64,000 nucleotides of DNA from Paracoccus litorisediminis (GTDB lineage Bacteria; Pseudomonadota; Alphaproteobacteria; Rhodobacterales; Rhodobacteraceae): contig NZ_WMIG01000018.1 of NCBI RefSeq assembly GCF_009711205.1, positions 24,532 to 88,531 of the forward strand, written 5' to 3'. Every line of letters begins with the position of its first letter. The stretch's first letter is position 1. Positions 17,200-27,074 of the stretch are shown here, in pieces. The notes under the pieces were generated by a model. That model saw only the letters and a list, made by a program, of their open reading frames with translations. It had not been told where the DNA came from and did no database searches. Both the position numbers and the translations under genes were made by a program.

Positions 17200-18126
17200 T
17201 CATCCCTGTGGACCCGGCTCCAAGTTTTCCCGGACGGCGGCGCTCAGCTCTCGGCGGAAGCGGTCGATGGCGAATTCCGCAAAGCTGGACAGCTGGCGGT
17301 CCTTCTTGGTCACCACCCATGCGGTTATGCCAGCGCGCTCGGCCAGGGGGCGGCGCACCAGTCCGGGCATGTAGACCTCGGCCACGGAAAATTCGTCGAT
17401 GATCGCCACGCCCAGCCCGTGGCGCACCAGACTGACCACGGTCTGAGCAAATCGTCCGCGCATCGAATAGCGCGGCTCGATTCCGGCCTCGCGAAACGGT
17501 CGTGCAAGGATCTCGCCATAGGGGTCGGTAGGATCGACGCCGACGAATTCCTCTTGCGCCAGATCATGAACCGAGATCACCGGCTTTGCGGCAAGGGGAT
17601 GGTCCTCGGGAACGATGACCACCAGTCTGCCCTGTACCAGCGGTTCACTGTTCAGGGCCGAGTTCTGAATGGCCGAACTCATCAGCACGAATTCGCCCCG
17701 TTCGAGCAGCAGATAGTCCGAGGTTTCCTCGATCTTGAGGATGTTGAGGTCGATGAACAGATCGGGGAAGCGCGCCCGGATGCTGCGGATGGCGCGTGCG
17801 GCGATGAACTGGGCGATCGAGGGCGCCGAGGCGAAGGACAATCGCACGTCCTCGCCCTTGCGCAGCGATGCGACAGCCGTGTTCAGGTTTTCCATCTGGC
17901 GATGGACCTGATGCACCATCTCGAAAATCGGGGCCGCCTCGGAGGAAGGGACGAAAAGCCCGGCCTTGCGTTCGAACAGCCGGATCCCCAGCGATTCCTC
18001 GGTATGCTTGACCAGCCGGGAAATTCCCGGGGCCGAGACATTCAGAAGCTTGGCCGCACCCTGAATCGTCCCGGCCATCATCACGGCGCGGATTACTTCA
18101 ACCTGGCGAAGAGTCAGTTCTTTCAT
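17200..18126 (-). CDS. LysR-family transcriptional regulator of the quinate/shikimate genes
   Basis: A 308-residue LysR protein: DNA-binding domain at residues 1-60 (ELTLRQVEVIRAVMMAGTIQ, then KLLNVSAPGISRLVKHTEESLG) and an effector domain with RLVVIVPEDHPLAAK and EEFVGVDP. The start at ATG 18126 (MKELTLRQ) gives the family length; the frame is open 45 codons further upstream but that part is not LysR-like. It diverges from quiC across a 213-bp region with a TAAC-N5-GTTA box that recurs before the shikimate transporter gene, so it probably activates these genes in response to a shikimate-pathway intermediate (inference). Confidence 0.85.
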   Translation of the reverse strand: MKELTLRQVEVIRAVMMAGTIQGAAKLLNVSAPGISRLVKHTEESLGIRLFERKAGLFVPSSEAAPIFEMVHQVHRQMENLNTAVASLRKGEDVRLSFASAPSIAQFIAARAIRSIRARFPDLFIDLNILKIEETSDYLLLERGEFVLMSSAIQNSALNSEPLVQGRLVVIVPEDHPLAAKPVISVHDLAQEEFVGVDPTDPYGEILARPFREAGIEPRYSMRGRFAQTVVSLVRHGLGVAIIDEFSVAEVYMPGLVRRPLAERAGITAWVVTKKDRQLSSFAEFAIDRFRRELSAAVRENLEPGPQG

Positions 18127-18252
18127 GGTGTTGATCTTAGCTGCAGTGGGTGCGGATTGCCCGCATGAAATTCCGGCACCAATAACCCGCGCTCGCGTCC
18201 AGCCTGTCCGCGGGATCGTGCTTGGCGCGCGTATCGTGATGCCACCTGAGCA

Positions 18253-18265
18253 TAACAACAAGTTA
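18253..18265. promoter_or_regulatory. LysR-type operator candidate upstream of quiC
   Basis: TAACAACAAGTTA has perfect half-sites TAAC and GTTA spaced by 5 bp and fits T-N11-A. It is 75 bp upstream of the quiC ATG, a typical activator position, and 127 bp from the divergent LysR start. The same TAAC-N5-GTTA is found at 20690-20702. Confidence 0.6.
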
Positions 18266-18339
18266 ATCGTATTGCACTTTGCGTATTTGCAGTTACGTGC
18301 GGCATTTGCAAGAATTTGCCGTTAACAACAGGGTTGGCC

Positions 18340-20220
18340 ATGAAAACCTCGATTGCCACGGTCTCGATTTCGGGCAGTTTCAGCGAAAAACTTGTTGCGA
18401 TCCAGCAAGCGGGTTTCGATGGGATCGAGATATTCGAACAGGATTTCCTCGCCTCGGATTTCTCGGCACGCGAGGTGGGCCGCATGGTCCGCGACCACGG
18501 GCTGGAAATCACGCTGTTCCAGCCGTTCCGCGATTTCGAGGGATTGCCCGAACCATTTCGCGCCCGGGCTTTCGCGCGGGCGCAGCGCAAATTTGACCTG
18601 ATGGAAGAGTTGGGAACGGATCTGGTCCTGTTCTGTTCATCCTGTCATCCCGAGGCGCTTGGCGGGATCGATCGCGCCGCTGCGGATTTCCACGAACTGG
18701 GCGAGATCGCCAAAGACTGCGGCATCCGCGTTGGATACGAGGCCTTGTGCTGGGGCCGTCACATCAACGACCACCGCGATGCCTGGGAAATCGTCCGCCG
18801 CGCCGATCATCCCAATATCGGCCTGATCCTTGACAGCTTTCATACTCTGGGCCGCGGGGTGGACCCGCAGACCATCCGGCGCATTCCGGGTGACAAGATC
18901 TTCTTCGTCCAGCTTGCCGACGCGCCCGCAATCGACATGGACCTGCTGTACTGGTCACGGCACTTCCGCAATATGCCCGGCGAAGGCGATCTGGACGTGA
19001 CCGGCTTTACCCGCGCGGTCATGGCCACGGGCTATGACGGGCCGCTGAGCCTTGAGATCTTCAACGACCAGTTCCGGGCGGGGCTGCCTCGGCTGATTGC
19101 GCGCGACGGGCATCGCAGCCTTGTAGCCTTGATGGACCGGGTGCGCAGGGCCGAGCCCGCGATGAAGGTCAATTTGCCAGCCTTTCCCGCCGCCGAGCCG
19201 GTCGAAAAGGTCGAGTTCGTCGAATTTGCCACCTCGCAGGAGGACGCCTCGCAGCTTGAGACGCTGCTGGCCTCGGCGGGGTTCGAAAGGGCGGGGCGGC
19301 ATCTGACCAAGCAGGTCGCGCTTTGGCGTCAGGGCGGTGTCAACCTGCTGGTGAACAGCGAGGCCGAAGGCTATGCCCACAGTGCCTGGCTTAGCCATGG
19401 CACGCATGTCTCCGAAGTGGCGCTGATCGTCCCCGATGCAGCCGCGACCTTTCAGCGGGCCGTGGCGCTTGGCGGTGAACCACATGTCCCGCCGCGCGCC
19501 CCGCAGGAGCTGGATATTCCGGGTGTCCGGGGGGCGGGAAGCAATGTCCTGCGACTGCTGGATTCGCAAACCCCGCTTGCGCGTATCTGGGACATCGACT
19601 TTGCCGTTGACCATCCGGCGCCGCAGGGTGCGGGGCTGGTCGGCACCGACCATCTGGCGCAGACCATGGCCTATGAGGATATGCTTAGTTGGTCGCTGTT
19701 CTACACTACGCTCTTTACAGGACAGAAAACGCCGGTTGTGGATGTGGTCGATCCCGAGGGGCTGGTACGCAGCCAGGCCATACGGGCGGGCAATCTGCGT
19801 ATTACCCTGAACGGGGCCGAGGCGCGTGGGACGGTGGCAGGGCAGTTCCTGCATGACACGTTCGGTTCCTCGGTGCAGCATATCGCCTTCACGACCGAGG
19901 ATATCTTCGCGACCGCCGCCGAAATGGCCGCCCGAGGGTTCCCCTTCCTCAGGATCGGCGCGAATTACTACGATGATGTCGAGGCCCGCTTCGGCCTGGA
20001 CCCAAGACTGACCGAGCGGCTGCGGGTCCATAACATCATGTATGATGAGGATGCTGCCGGGCAGTTCATGCAATTCTATTCGACCGCGCTGCCCGGGGGC
20101 TTCTTCCTTGAGATTGTGCAGCGCGCAGGCGGATATGACGGCTATGGCGCGCCCAACGCTCCCTTCCGCATCGCCGCACAGAAGCGGGCCATGCAGCCGC
20201 GTGGAATGCCGCGCACCTAG
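18340..20220 (+). CDS. quiC: 3-Dehydroshikimate dehydratase, QuiC-type (TIM barrel fused to HPPD-like domain)
   Basis: A 626-residue two-domain enzyme. Residues about 1-285 form a sugar-phosphate isomerase/AP-endonuclease-2-type TIM barrel (GFDGIEIFEQDF, LGTDLVLFCSS, GYEALCWGRHINDH, IGLILDSFHTLGRG), the dehydroshikimate dehydratase part. Residues about 300-610 resemble 4-hydroxyphenylpyruvate dioxygenase, with possible metal ligands in GTDHLAQT, VQHIAFT and FFLEIVQR. This fusion is known from Pseudomonas QuiC1 proteins, which convert 3-dehydroshikimate to protocatechuate. Start ATG 18340 is preferred to TTG 18316. With the transporter and shikimate dehydrogenase downstream it completes a shikimate-to-protocatechuate route. 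The role of the C-terminal domain is not established here. Confidence 0.85.
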   Translation: MKTSIATVSISGSFSEKLVAIQQAGFDGIEIFEQDFLASDFSAREVGRMVRDHGLEITLFQPFRDFEGLPEPFRARAFARAQRKFDLMEELGTDLVLFCSSCHPEALGGIDRAAADFHELGEIAKDCGIRVGYEALCWGRHINDHRDAWEIVRRADHPNIGLILDSFHTLGRGVDPQTIRRIPGDKIFFVQLADAPAIDMDLLYWSRHFRNMPGEGDLDVTGFTRAVMATGYDGPLSLEIFNDQFRAGLPRLIARDGHRSLVALMDRVRRAEPAMKVNLPAFPAAEPVEKVEFVEFATSQEDASQLETLLASAGFERAGRHLTKQVALWRQGGVNLLVNSEAEGYAHSAWLSHGTHVSEVALIVPDAAATFQRAVALGGEPHVPPRAPQELDIPGVRGAGSNVLRLLDSQTPLARIWDIDFAVDHPAPQGAGLVGTDHLAQTMAYEDMLSWSLFYTTLFTGQKTPVVDVVDPEGLVRSQAIRAGNLRITLNGAEARGTVAGQFLHDTFGSSVQHIAFTTEDIFATAAEMAARGFPFLRIGANYYDDVEARFGLDPRLTERLRVHNIMYDEDAAGQFMQFYSTALPGGFFLEIVQRAGGYDGYGAPNAPFRIAAQKRAMQPRGMPRT

Positions 20221-20361
20221 ATTCAACGCATTCCGTTCAGCATCGGGACAATCCCGTCCGATCCGTTTCATCGGGTCGGGCGGAAGTCATCGGTTGTTTG
20301 GCAGTCCGCGCTAGGTAAGGCCCGGTGTGACGCGGCCCTATAGAAATTATCGAAGATAGCC

Positions 20362-20386
20362 GCGCCGTTCCTGACGAGAACGGCGC
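20362..20386 (+). terminator. Hairpin downstream of quiC
   Basis: A perfect 9-bp stem GCGCCGTTC (20362-20370) and GAACGGCGC (20378-20386) with a 7-base loop, 142 bp after the quiC stop. Only a short TT follows, so termination may be weak or Rho-aided. Confidence 0.5.
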
Positions 20387-20689
20387 TTCCGCGTGGTGTC
20401 TTTAGCGATCTCGCGAATGGCGCCGATCCACAATGCGATCCCGATTCATGCGTGCAGGACGCGGCTGCGCGGCTCGCTTTCGCGGCACCGATAGCGTTCC
20501 AAAGGGGGGCAACCAATCTTGGTGACAGTTTTGTTGCGGCGCGCAACGGTTTCGCCCCGGAGTCGAACCTTATTGGTTGAAACACGCCGCGGCTGTAAAT
20601 GCCACGCAAGTCGCCGGGAAAAACAAGTTCATACGCCCATTCAGCGATTGGCCACGGCCCGCATGTCGCCAATCCCGCGATCCAGACAT

Positions 20690-20702
20690 TAACATTGAGT
20701 TA
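20690..20702. promoter_or_regulatory. LysR-type operator candidate upstream of shikimate transporter gene
   Basis: TAACATTGAGTTA, extended to a 19-bp perfect inverted repeat CATTAAC-ATTGA-GTTAATG at 20687-20705. It shares TAAC-N5-GTTA with the box before quiC and lies about 100 bp before the transporter start. Confidence 0.62.
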
Positions 20703-20802
20703 ATGCATTCCATCAGACGGTCTTTGACGTTACGAGCCTCTTTTGCCAATTGTCGGCTCAGAATGCGCCTGAGGAGCCGGCGCCACTATCAGGGAGGTTC
20801 AA

Positions 20803-22191
20803 ATGACCACTTCTCCGGCCTTGTCATCAAAGGGCAAGAGCCAATCCAGCAAGGCTGCGGCCAGCGGCTGGATCGGTTCGGCCCTCGAATACTACGACTT
20901 CTTCATCTACGCGACGGCCGCTTCGCTGGTCTTTCCGCAGATCTTCTTTCCATCCGAAAATCCGCGCGCCGCGATCATCGCGTCCCTGGCCACCTATGGG
21001 GTGGGTTATATCGCCCGACCGATCGGCGCATTCGTGCTGGGCCATTGGGGCGACACCCACGGCCGCAAGAACGTGCTGATCCTGTGCATGTTCCTGATGG
21101 GCTTTTCGACCCTGCTTGTCGGCCTGCTTCCGACCTATGCGCAGGTCGGCATCCTCGCCCCGATCCTGCTCGTGATCCTGCGCCTCGTGCAGGGCTTCGC
21201 GGTCGCTGGTGAGATATCGGGGGCCAGTTCGATGGTGCTGGAACACGCGCCCTTTGGCCGTCGCGGCTTCTTTGCCAGCTTCACCCTGCAGGGTGTGCAG
21301 GCCGGTCAGATCCTTGCCGCCGCCGTCTTCCTGCCGCTTGCACATTTCATGCCGGAGGAATCCTTCAACAGCTGGGGCTGGCGTATCCCCTTCCTGCTAA
21401 GCTTCTTGGTCATCGTCGCCGGCTGGATCATCCGTCGCGAAGTCGACGAAACCCCGGCCTTCCAGAAGGCAGAGGCCAAGCACGCCACCCCGAAATCCCC
21501 GGTGGTCGAGGCGATCCGCACCTCGTGGCCAGACATGATCCGCGTGATCTGCATGGCGCTGATGAACACGATCCCCGTCGTTGCCACGGTCTTTGGCGCG
21601 GCCTATGCGGTGCAGGCCGCCTATGGCATCGGCTTCCACAAGGATGTCTATCTGTGGATACCGGTCATGGGCAACATCCTGGCCTGCGCCGTTATCCCGC
21701 TCATCGGCAATCTCTCGGACAAGATCGGTCGCCGTCCGCCGATCATCGTCGGCGCGCTGGGTTCTGGTCTTCTGGCATTCGGCTATCTTTACGCCATCTC
21801 GATCCATTCGGTTCCGCTGGCGGTCCTGATGTCGCTGCTGATGTGGGGTGTGGTCTATCAGGGCTATAACGCGGTCTTCCCCAGCTTCTATCCCGAGCTG
21901 TTCCCGACCCGGACCCGCGTCTCGTCCATGGCGATCTCGCAGAATATCGGCACCACCATCACCGCGATGCTGCCCGCCCTGTTCGCGACTGTCGCACCCC
22001 CCGGTTCGACCAATGTGCCGATGATCGTGGGCTCGATCGCCTTCGCCATCACCGTCATCGCCGCTGCCGCATGCTGGTCGGCACGCGAAACCTATCGGGT
22101 CCGGATGGAGGATCTTGGTAATCCCAACGCCGTCCCTGTGCCGGTGGACGATTATGATCGGCTGCGCAATCAGGCGCTGGCGAACCGCTGA
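20803..22191 (+). CDS. shiA: MHS-family (MFS) proton symporter, shikimate/dicarboxylate type
   Basis: A 462-residue major facilitator with about 12 membrane segments. MHS-family marks are GSALEYYDFFIYATAASLVF at 24-43, GHWGDTHGRKN (loop 2-3 signature) and RLVQGFAVAGEISGASSMV. Members import shikimate, alpha-ketoglutarate, citrate or proline betaine with protons. Placement between quiC and a shikimate dehydrogenase, with the quiC-type operator upstream, points to shikimate or quinate uptake. The ribosome site AGGGAGG is well placed. A GC-rich hairpin follows the gene before the dehydrogenase. Confidence 0.82.
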   Translation: MTTSPALSSKGKSQSSKAAASGWIGSALEYYDFFIYATAASLVFPQIFFPSENPRAAIIASLATYGVGYIARPIGAFVLGHWGDTHGRKNVLILCMFLMGFSTLLVGLLPTYAQVGILAPILLVILRLVQGFAVAGEISGASSMVLEHAPFGRRGFFASFTLQGVQAGQILAAAVFLPLAHFMPEESFNSWGWRIPFLLSFLVIVAGWIIRREVDETPAFQKAEAKHATPKSPVVEAIRTSWPDMIRVICMALMNTIPVVATVFGAAYAVQAAYGIGFHKDVYLWIPVMGNILACAVIPLIGNLSDKIGRRPPIIVGALGSGLLAFGYLYAISIHSVPLAVLMSLLMWGVVYQGYNAVFPSFYPELFPTRTRVSSMAISQNIGTTITAMLPALFATVAPPGSTNVPMIVGSIAFAITVIAAAACWSARETYRVRMEDLGNPNAVPVPVDDYDRLRNQALANR

Positions 22192-22202
22192 TCCACGATC
22201 TG

Positions 22203-22231
22203 GCGCGGTCCCCCACGGTCGGGGGCCGCGC
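22203..22231 (+). terminator. Intercistronic hairpin after the transporter gene
   Basis: An 11-bp stem with one G-U pair (22203-22213 with 22221-22231) around a 7-base loop, in the 73-bp gap before the shikimate dehydrogenase. No T run. It may stabilise the transporter message or lower expression of the downstream gene. Confidence 0.5.
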
Positions 22232-22264
22232 ATTCCAGCCTAACCATTCAAAGGAAAAAGTCAC

Positions 22265-23098
22265 ATGATCCGCGGAACAACCAAGCTCATCGCGCATCTG
22301 GGCTATCCGACCGCAACCTTCAAATCGCCGATGATCTACAACCCCTGGTTCGAGCGCCGGGGGATCGACGCGGTGGTCGTTCCGATGGGCTGCAAACCCG
22401 AGGATTACCCGGAATTCCTGCGATTGCTGTTCCGGCTTTCGAATATCCACGGTGCCCTTGTCACCATGCCGCACAAGGTCTCGACGCTTGCGCTGGCGGA
22501 TCGCATCTCGGTCACGGCGCGCATCGCCGGAGCCGCCAACGCGCTTCGGCTTGCCGAGGACGGCGCGATCGAGGCCGATATGTTCGACGGAGAGGGCTTC
22601 GTGCGAGGGGTGCTGGGCAAGGGCAGGACCCTTGCTGGGACCTCGGCTTTGGTCGTCGGCTGCGGCGGTGTCGGATCGGCCATCGCGGCCTCACTGGCAA
22701 AGGCGGGTGTCGCGCGACTGGCATTGTTCGATCCGCAGGCCAGCAGCGCCGAGGCCCTGGCAGGTCGCATCGCTGCCGCCTATCCGGCGATCGCGCTGCA
22801 GACCGGCTCGAATGACCCGGCGGGCTTTGATCTGGTCGTCAACGCATCGCCTTTGGGGATGAGGGATACCGACCCTCTGCCCATGGACCCCGAACGGATT
22901 TCCGACATCACTTTTGTCGGCGAGGTCGTCATGAAGTCCGAAATCACCCCCCTGCTGCATGCCGCGCGGGCCAAGGGTTGCGCCTATCAGATCGGGACCG
23001 ACATGCTGTTCGAGCAGATCCCGGCCTATCTTGAATTCTTCGGATTCCCCAAGCCGTCGGTCGAGGAACTGCAGGCGAGCGCCGCGATCAGCTACTGA
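22265..23098 (+). CDS. Shikimate/quinate dehydrogenase (AroE family)
   Basis: A 277-residue AroE-type enzyme. The substrate domain shows FKSPMIYN (AroE SKSP equivalent) and VTMPHK with the catalytic Lys; the NAD(P) domain has VVGCGGVGSAIAASLAKAG at about 130-148, and the end YQIGTDMLFEQ matches the family. It oxidises shikimate (or quinate) to the 3-dehydro form used by QuiC. Its place behind a transporter and away from biosynthetic genes suggests a catabolic paralogue rather than the housekeeping aroE. Confidence 0.85.
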   Translation: MIRGTTKLIAHLGYPTATFKSPMIYNPWFERRGIDAVVVPMGCKPEDYPEFLRLLFRLSNIHGALVTMPHKVSTLALADRISVTARIAGAANALRLAEDGAIEADMFDGEGFVRGVLGKGRTLAGTSALVVGCGGVGSAIAASLAKAGVARLALFDPQASSAEALAGRIAAAYPAIALQTGSNDPAGFDLVVNASPLGMRDTDPLPMDPERISDITFVGEVVMKSEITPLLHAARAKGCAYQIGTDMLFEQIPAYLEFFGFPKPSVEELQASAAISY

Positions 23099-23258
23099 CG
23101 GATACGGGGCAGCGCATCGGACGGTGGCTGCCAAAGCCTCACAACAGGCAACCTGGGCCTTATCGGCCCATTACGTCGGGCAGAACGACGAATGGCAGAC
23201 CGTCAGCCGCGATATCGATCCAGCATGATCCCGGCTTGACGGACGTGAGCCGCCAAGA

Positions 23259-24281
23259 TCAACGGCCACGCAGCCAGTCAGCCAGCAATGGACGCGTCGT
23301 TCCGTCAGGCCCGGTGACCGAGGTTGCAGAGCACAGCGCGTTCAGGATCGCCTCTTCGGTGCTTTCACAGGCAGCGCGAAACAGGTCGTCGATGCGGGAT
23401 TCGGACAATCTGGAAAGCGCGATCGTGTCCTTTGCAGACACATGCGGCACGCGGTTGGCAGTGGTGAAGCCCAGAACGACATCGCCGCTGCCATGACCCC
23501 AGAAGGCACCCAGCCGCGCAATCCCGGCACCGGCGCGGCGGCAGACCCGCTGCAATTGGCGCTGATCCAGCGGCACGTCGGTCGCCAGAACGACGATGAT
23601 CGAGCCTTTCTCGGGCTGCGCTGCAGCATGTGGATCGGGGCGGCGGCCGTCGGGCAGCACCAGATCCCCCGCGCGTCCGAAATTTGCCAGAACCAGCACA
23701 CCCAGATGGCAATCCCGATCCTCAATCCCGATCCGGCGTGACGCGGTCCCGATCCCGCCCTTGAAGCCGAAACACGACATCCCGGTTCCGGCGCCGACCG
23801 ATCCTTCGACCACCGTATCCCCTGCCGTTTCTAGCGCGTGCAGGGCATTCGCCTCGGTCACGGCGAAGGCCTGGATATCCGACAGCGGGCCGTCATTGCA
23901 TTCGCAGACGACCGCATTGACGGTCGAGGTCTCGCGCCCGATGGTCGGCGTTTCGCTGATCGCATGCCGGATCAGGGCATTGACGCAGGTGCCGACACCG
24001 AAGGTATTGGTCAGCAGGATCGGGGTCTCCAGTGTCCCAAGCTCGGCCACCTGCATCAGCCCGGCACTTTTACCAAAGCCGTTGATCACCTCGACCGCGG
24101 CTGTCAGCTTGTTCAGAAACAGGTTTCCGGGCTGCGGCACGATCGCGGTGACGCCGGTATTCACCTTGCCCTGACGCAGGGTGACATGACCGACCTGCAC
24201 GCCCGGAACGTCGGTGATCGCATTGCCGATGCCGGGGGGCATGATCCCCGCAACCAGTCCGAAATCGCGTGCCCGTGCCAT
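23259..24281 (-). CDS. P1-family (DmpA/BapA) aminopeptidase
   Basis: A 340-residue member of the self-processing P1/S58 family. Landmarks are LLTNTFGVGTCVNAL at about 89-103, EGSVGAGTGMSCFGFKGGIG at 159-178, VLVLANFGR and the expected cleavage site between Gly226 and Ser227 in KGSIIVVLATD, where Ser227 would become the N-terminal nucleophile of a 114-residue beta chain. Relatives hydrolyse D-amino-acid amides, L- or D-aminopeptides or beta-peptides. It lies 101 bp after a Dpp-type ABC importer in the same direction, so it may split the imported peptides in the cytoplasm. No signal peptide is visible. Confidence 0.85.
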   Translation of the reverse strand: MARARDFGLVAGIMPPGIGNAITDVPGVQVGHVTLRQGKVNTGVTAIVPQPGNLFLNKLTAAVEVINGFGKSAGLMQVAELGTLETPILLTNTFGVGTCVNALIRHAISETPTIGRETSTVNAVVCECNDGPLSDIQAFAVTEANALHALETAGDTVVEGSVGAGTGMSCFGFKGGIGTASRRIGIEDRDCHLGVLVLANFGRAGDLVLPDGRRPDPHAAAQPEKGSIIVVLATDVPLDQRQLQRVCRRAGAGIARLGAFWGHGSGDVVLGFTTANRVPHVSAKDTIALSRLSESRIDDLFRAACESTEEAILNALCSATSVTGPDGTTRPLLADWLRGR

Positions 24282-24382
24282 GTCTTCCCTCCTACGCCCG
24301 ATGCATTGGTCTGTGGTCGCGGGATCGCATCGTGCGGCATTTGCTGGACTGAGCCGTTGGTAGCCGAGACCCCATGCAGACG

Positions 24383-25329
<947 letters not shown>

Positions 25330-25333
<4 letters not shown>

Positions 25334-26253
25334 GCCCTTGTCTCCGGGGCAAGCTGCGGGCCGCGCGGGGTGATCAGCGTCGGCATGTCGCGGCCGCGAT
25401 CCTTGGCGTTGACGACTTCGTCCAGCTCGATCAGGCGGCTGCGCTGACCCGGTGTGCGCGAGCCTAACCGGGGTCGGGCGGCAAGCAGGCCGCGCGTATA
25501 GGGATGAAGCGGGTTGGTGAAGATGTTGCGGGTATCCTGCTCCTCGACCAACCGCCCCTGATCCATCACGCCGACGCGTTGGCACATATTGGCGATGACA
25601 CCCAGATCATGGCTGACCAACAGGACCGCGGTGCCCTCGGCGCGGCAAAGCTCGGCCATCAGTTCCAGCACGCCCGCCTGAACGGTGACGTCTAGCGCTG
25701 TCGTCGGCTCATCCGCGATCAGCAGGTCGGGGCGGCACGCCAGTGCAATCGCGATCATCACGCGCTGCCGCATGCCGCCGGACAATTGATGGGGATAGGC
25801 ATGGGCGCGTTCCTCGGGGGCGGGGACACGCACGCTTTCCAGCGCCTCGACGGCTTTGCGCCGTGCTTCGGGCCAGCCCATGCCGCGATGGATCACGAAC
25901 ATCTCGGCGATCTGACGACCGATGGTGACCAGCGGGTTCAGCGCCGTCATCGGTTCCTGAAACACCATCGCAATGCGGTCGCCGCGCAATTGGCGGCGTT
26001 CACGCGGATGCATCTTCAGCAGGTCGCGGTCCTGAAAATGGATCGTTCCGCCGGTGACGCTCAGGGGGCGCTTCAGCAGGCCCATGATCGCCAGCCCGGT
26101 CACGCTTTTGCCCGACCCGGATTCGCCCACCAGCCCATAGGTCTCGCCCGGCAGGATGTCGAATGAGATGCCATGCAGGATCTCGTATCGTTTGCCGATG
26201 CCCAGACGCAGGTTGCGGACCGACAGCACCGGATCGGGAAGAAACTGGCTCAT
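25330..26253 (-). CDS. dppD: Dipeptide/oligopeptide ABC transporter ATP-binding protein, DppD type
   Basis: A 307-residue ATPase: Walker A GESGSGKS, Q-loop VFQEPMTALNP, signature LSGGMRQRVMIAIAL, Walker B LLIADEPTTALD and LVSHDLGV. The C-terminal NPLHPYTRGLL motif is the one that usually precedes the Fe-S-like cysteine tail in DppD/OppD; here the conserved cysteines appear to be missing. Overlaps both neighbours by 4 bp (26250-26253 and 25330-25333), so the operon is translationally coupled. Confidence 0.9.
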
Positions 26254-27071
26254 GCCGTCCGCGTCCTCATATGGGGGTCGAGCATGTCGCGCAGACCGTC
26301 GCCCAGCAGGTTGAAGCCCAGCACCGTCGCAAAGATCGCAAGGCCAGGAAAGATCGCGGCCCAGGGCGCGGTGCGGATCAGCTCTCGGGCATCGGAAAGC
26401 ATGTTGCCCCAGCTGGGCTGCGGCGGACGGATGCCGACGCCCAGAAAGGACAGGGCCGCCTCGGACAGGACCGCGCCGCCGATGCCCAGCGTCGCGATCA
26501 CCAGCACGGGGCCAAGGATATTGGGCAGGATCTGGGTGCGCATGATGTTGAAGTTGCCGAAGCCCGCAGTCTTGGCGGCCTGCACGAAGCCCTGATTTTT
26601 TAGCGAGAGCGTCGAGGATCGTGCAATCCGGCAGGTCCAGGACCAGTTGGTCAGGCCAAGAGCAAGCAGCAGGCTGGGCAGTCCTGGCCCCAGCACCGCC
26701 ATGATCGCCAGCGCGAAGACCAGCGAGGGGATGGCCAGCATGACATTGGTCAGCCCGTTCACAAGATCATCCCACCAGCCGCCAAAATACCCGGCCGAGA
26801 CCCCAAGCGCCGTCCCGATCACCGAATTGATCAGCTGCGAGATCAGCCCGACCGTCAGCGAGACCCGCGCCCCGTAAAGCACCCGCGACAGGACATCGCG
26901 GCCCTGCCCGTCGGTGCCCATCCAATGCTCCCAACTGGGCGGCATTTCGGAATTCATCAGATCGGCGTCCATGATCGGATCATAAGGCGCGATCAGGCCA
27001 GCCAGCACCGCGCCAAGGACGACCAGAACCACCAGCGCCAGACCCAGCGCAAAGTTGAAACGAAGGCTCAT
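26250..27071 (-). CDS. dppC: Dipeptide/oligopeptide ABC transporter permease, DppC type
   Basis: A 273-residue permease with an N-terminal membrane anchor (about 7-28), the periplasmic GTDGQGRDVLSRVLYGARVSL motif typical of DppC/OppC, and the EAA-like segment KTAGFGNFNIMRTQILPNIL. It pairs with the DppB-like permease encoded 3 bp upstream. Confidence 0.9.
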   Translation of the reverse strand: MSLRFNFALGLALVVLVVLGAVLAGLIAPYDPIMDADLMNSEMPPSWEHWMGTDGQGRDVLSRVLYGARVSLTVGLISQLINSVIGTALGVSAGYFGGWWDDLVNGLTNVMLAIPSLVFALAIMAVLGPGLPSLLLALGLTNWSWTCRIARSSTLSLKNQGFVQAAKTAGFGNFNIMRTQILPNILGPVLVIATLGIGGAVLSEAALSFLGVGIRPPQPSWGNMLSDARELIRTAPWAAIFPGLAIFATVLGFNLLGDGLRDMLDPHMRTRTA

Positions 27072-27074
27072 GGT

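Larger units (their letters stand above)
20221..20802. other. Long intergenic region before the shikimate transporter gene
   Basis: No recognisable gene on either strand. It holds a hairpin near the quiC end (20362-20386), a LysR-type box at 20690-20702 and, just before the next gene, the ribosome site AGGGAGG at 20791-20797. The long leader with its own operator implies that the transporter and dehydrogenase are transcribed separately from quiC. The middle part, 20390-20680, shows no structure that I can assign. Confidence 0.6.

Noticed and set aside
20268..20672. 134-codon minus-strand ORF in the leader of the shikimate transporter gene
   Set aside because: No family resemblance; it overlaps the LysR-type operator area and looks like chance open frame in GC-rich DNA.
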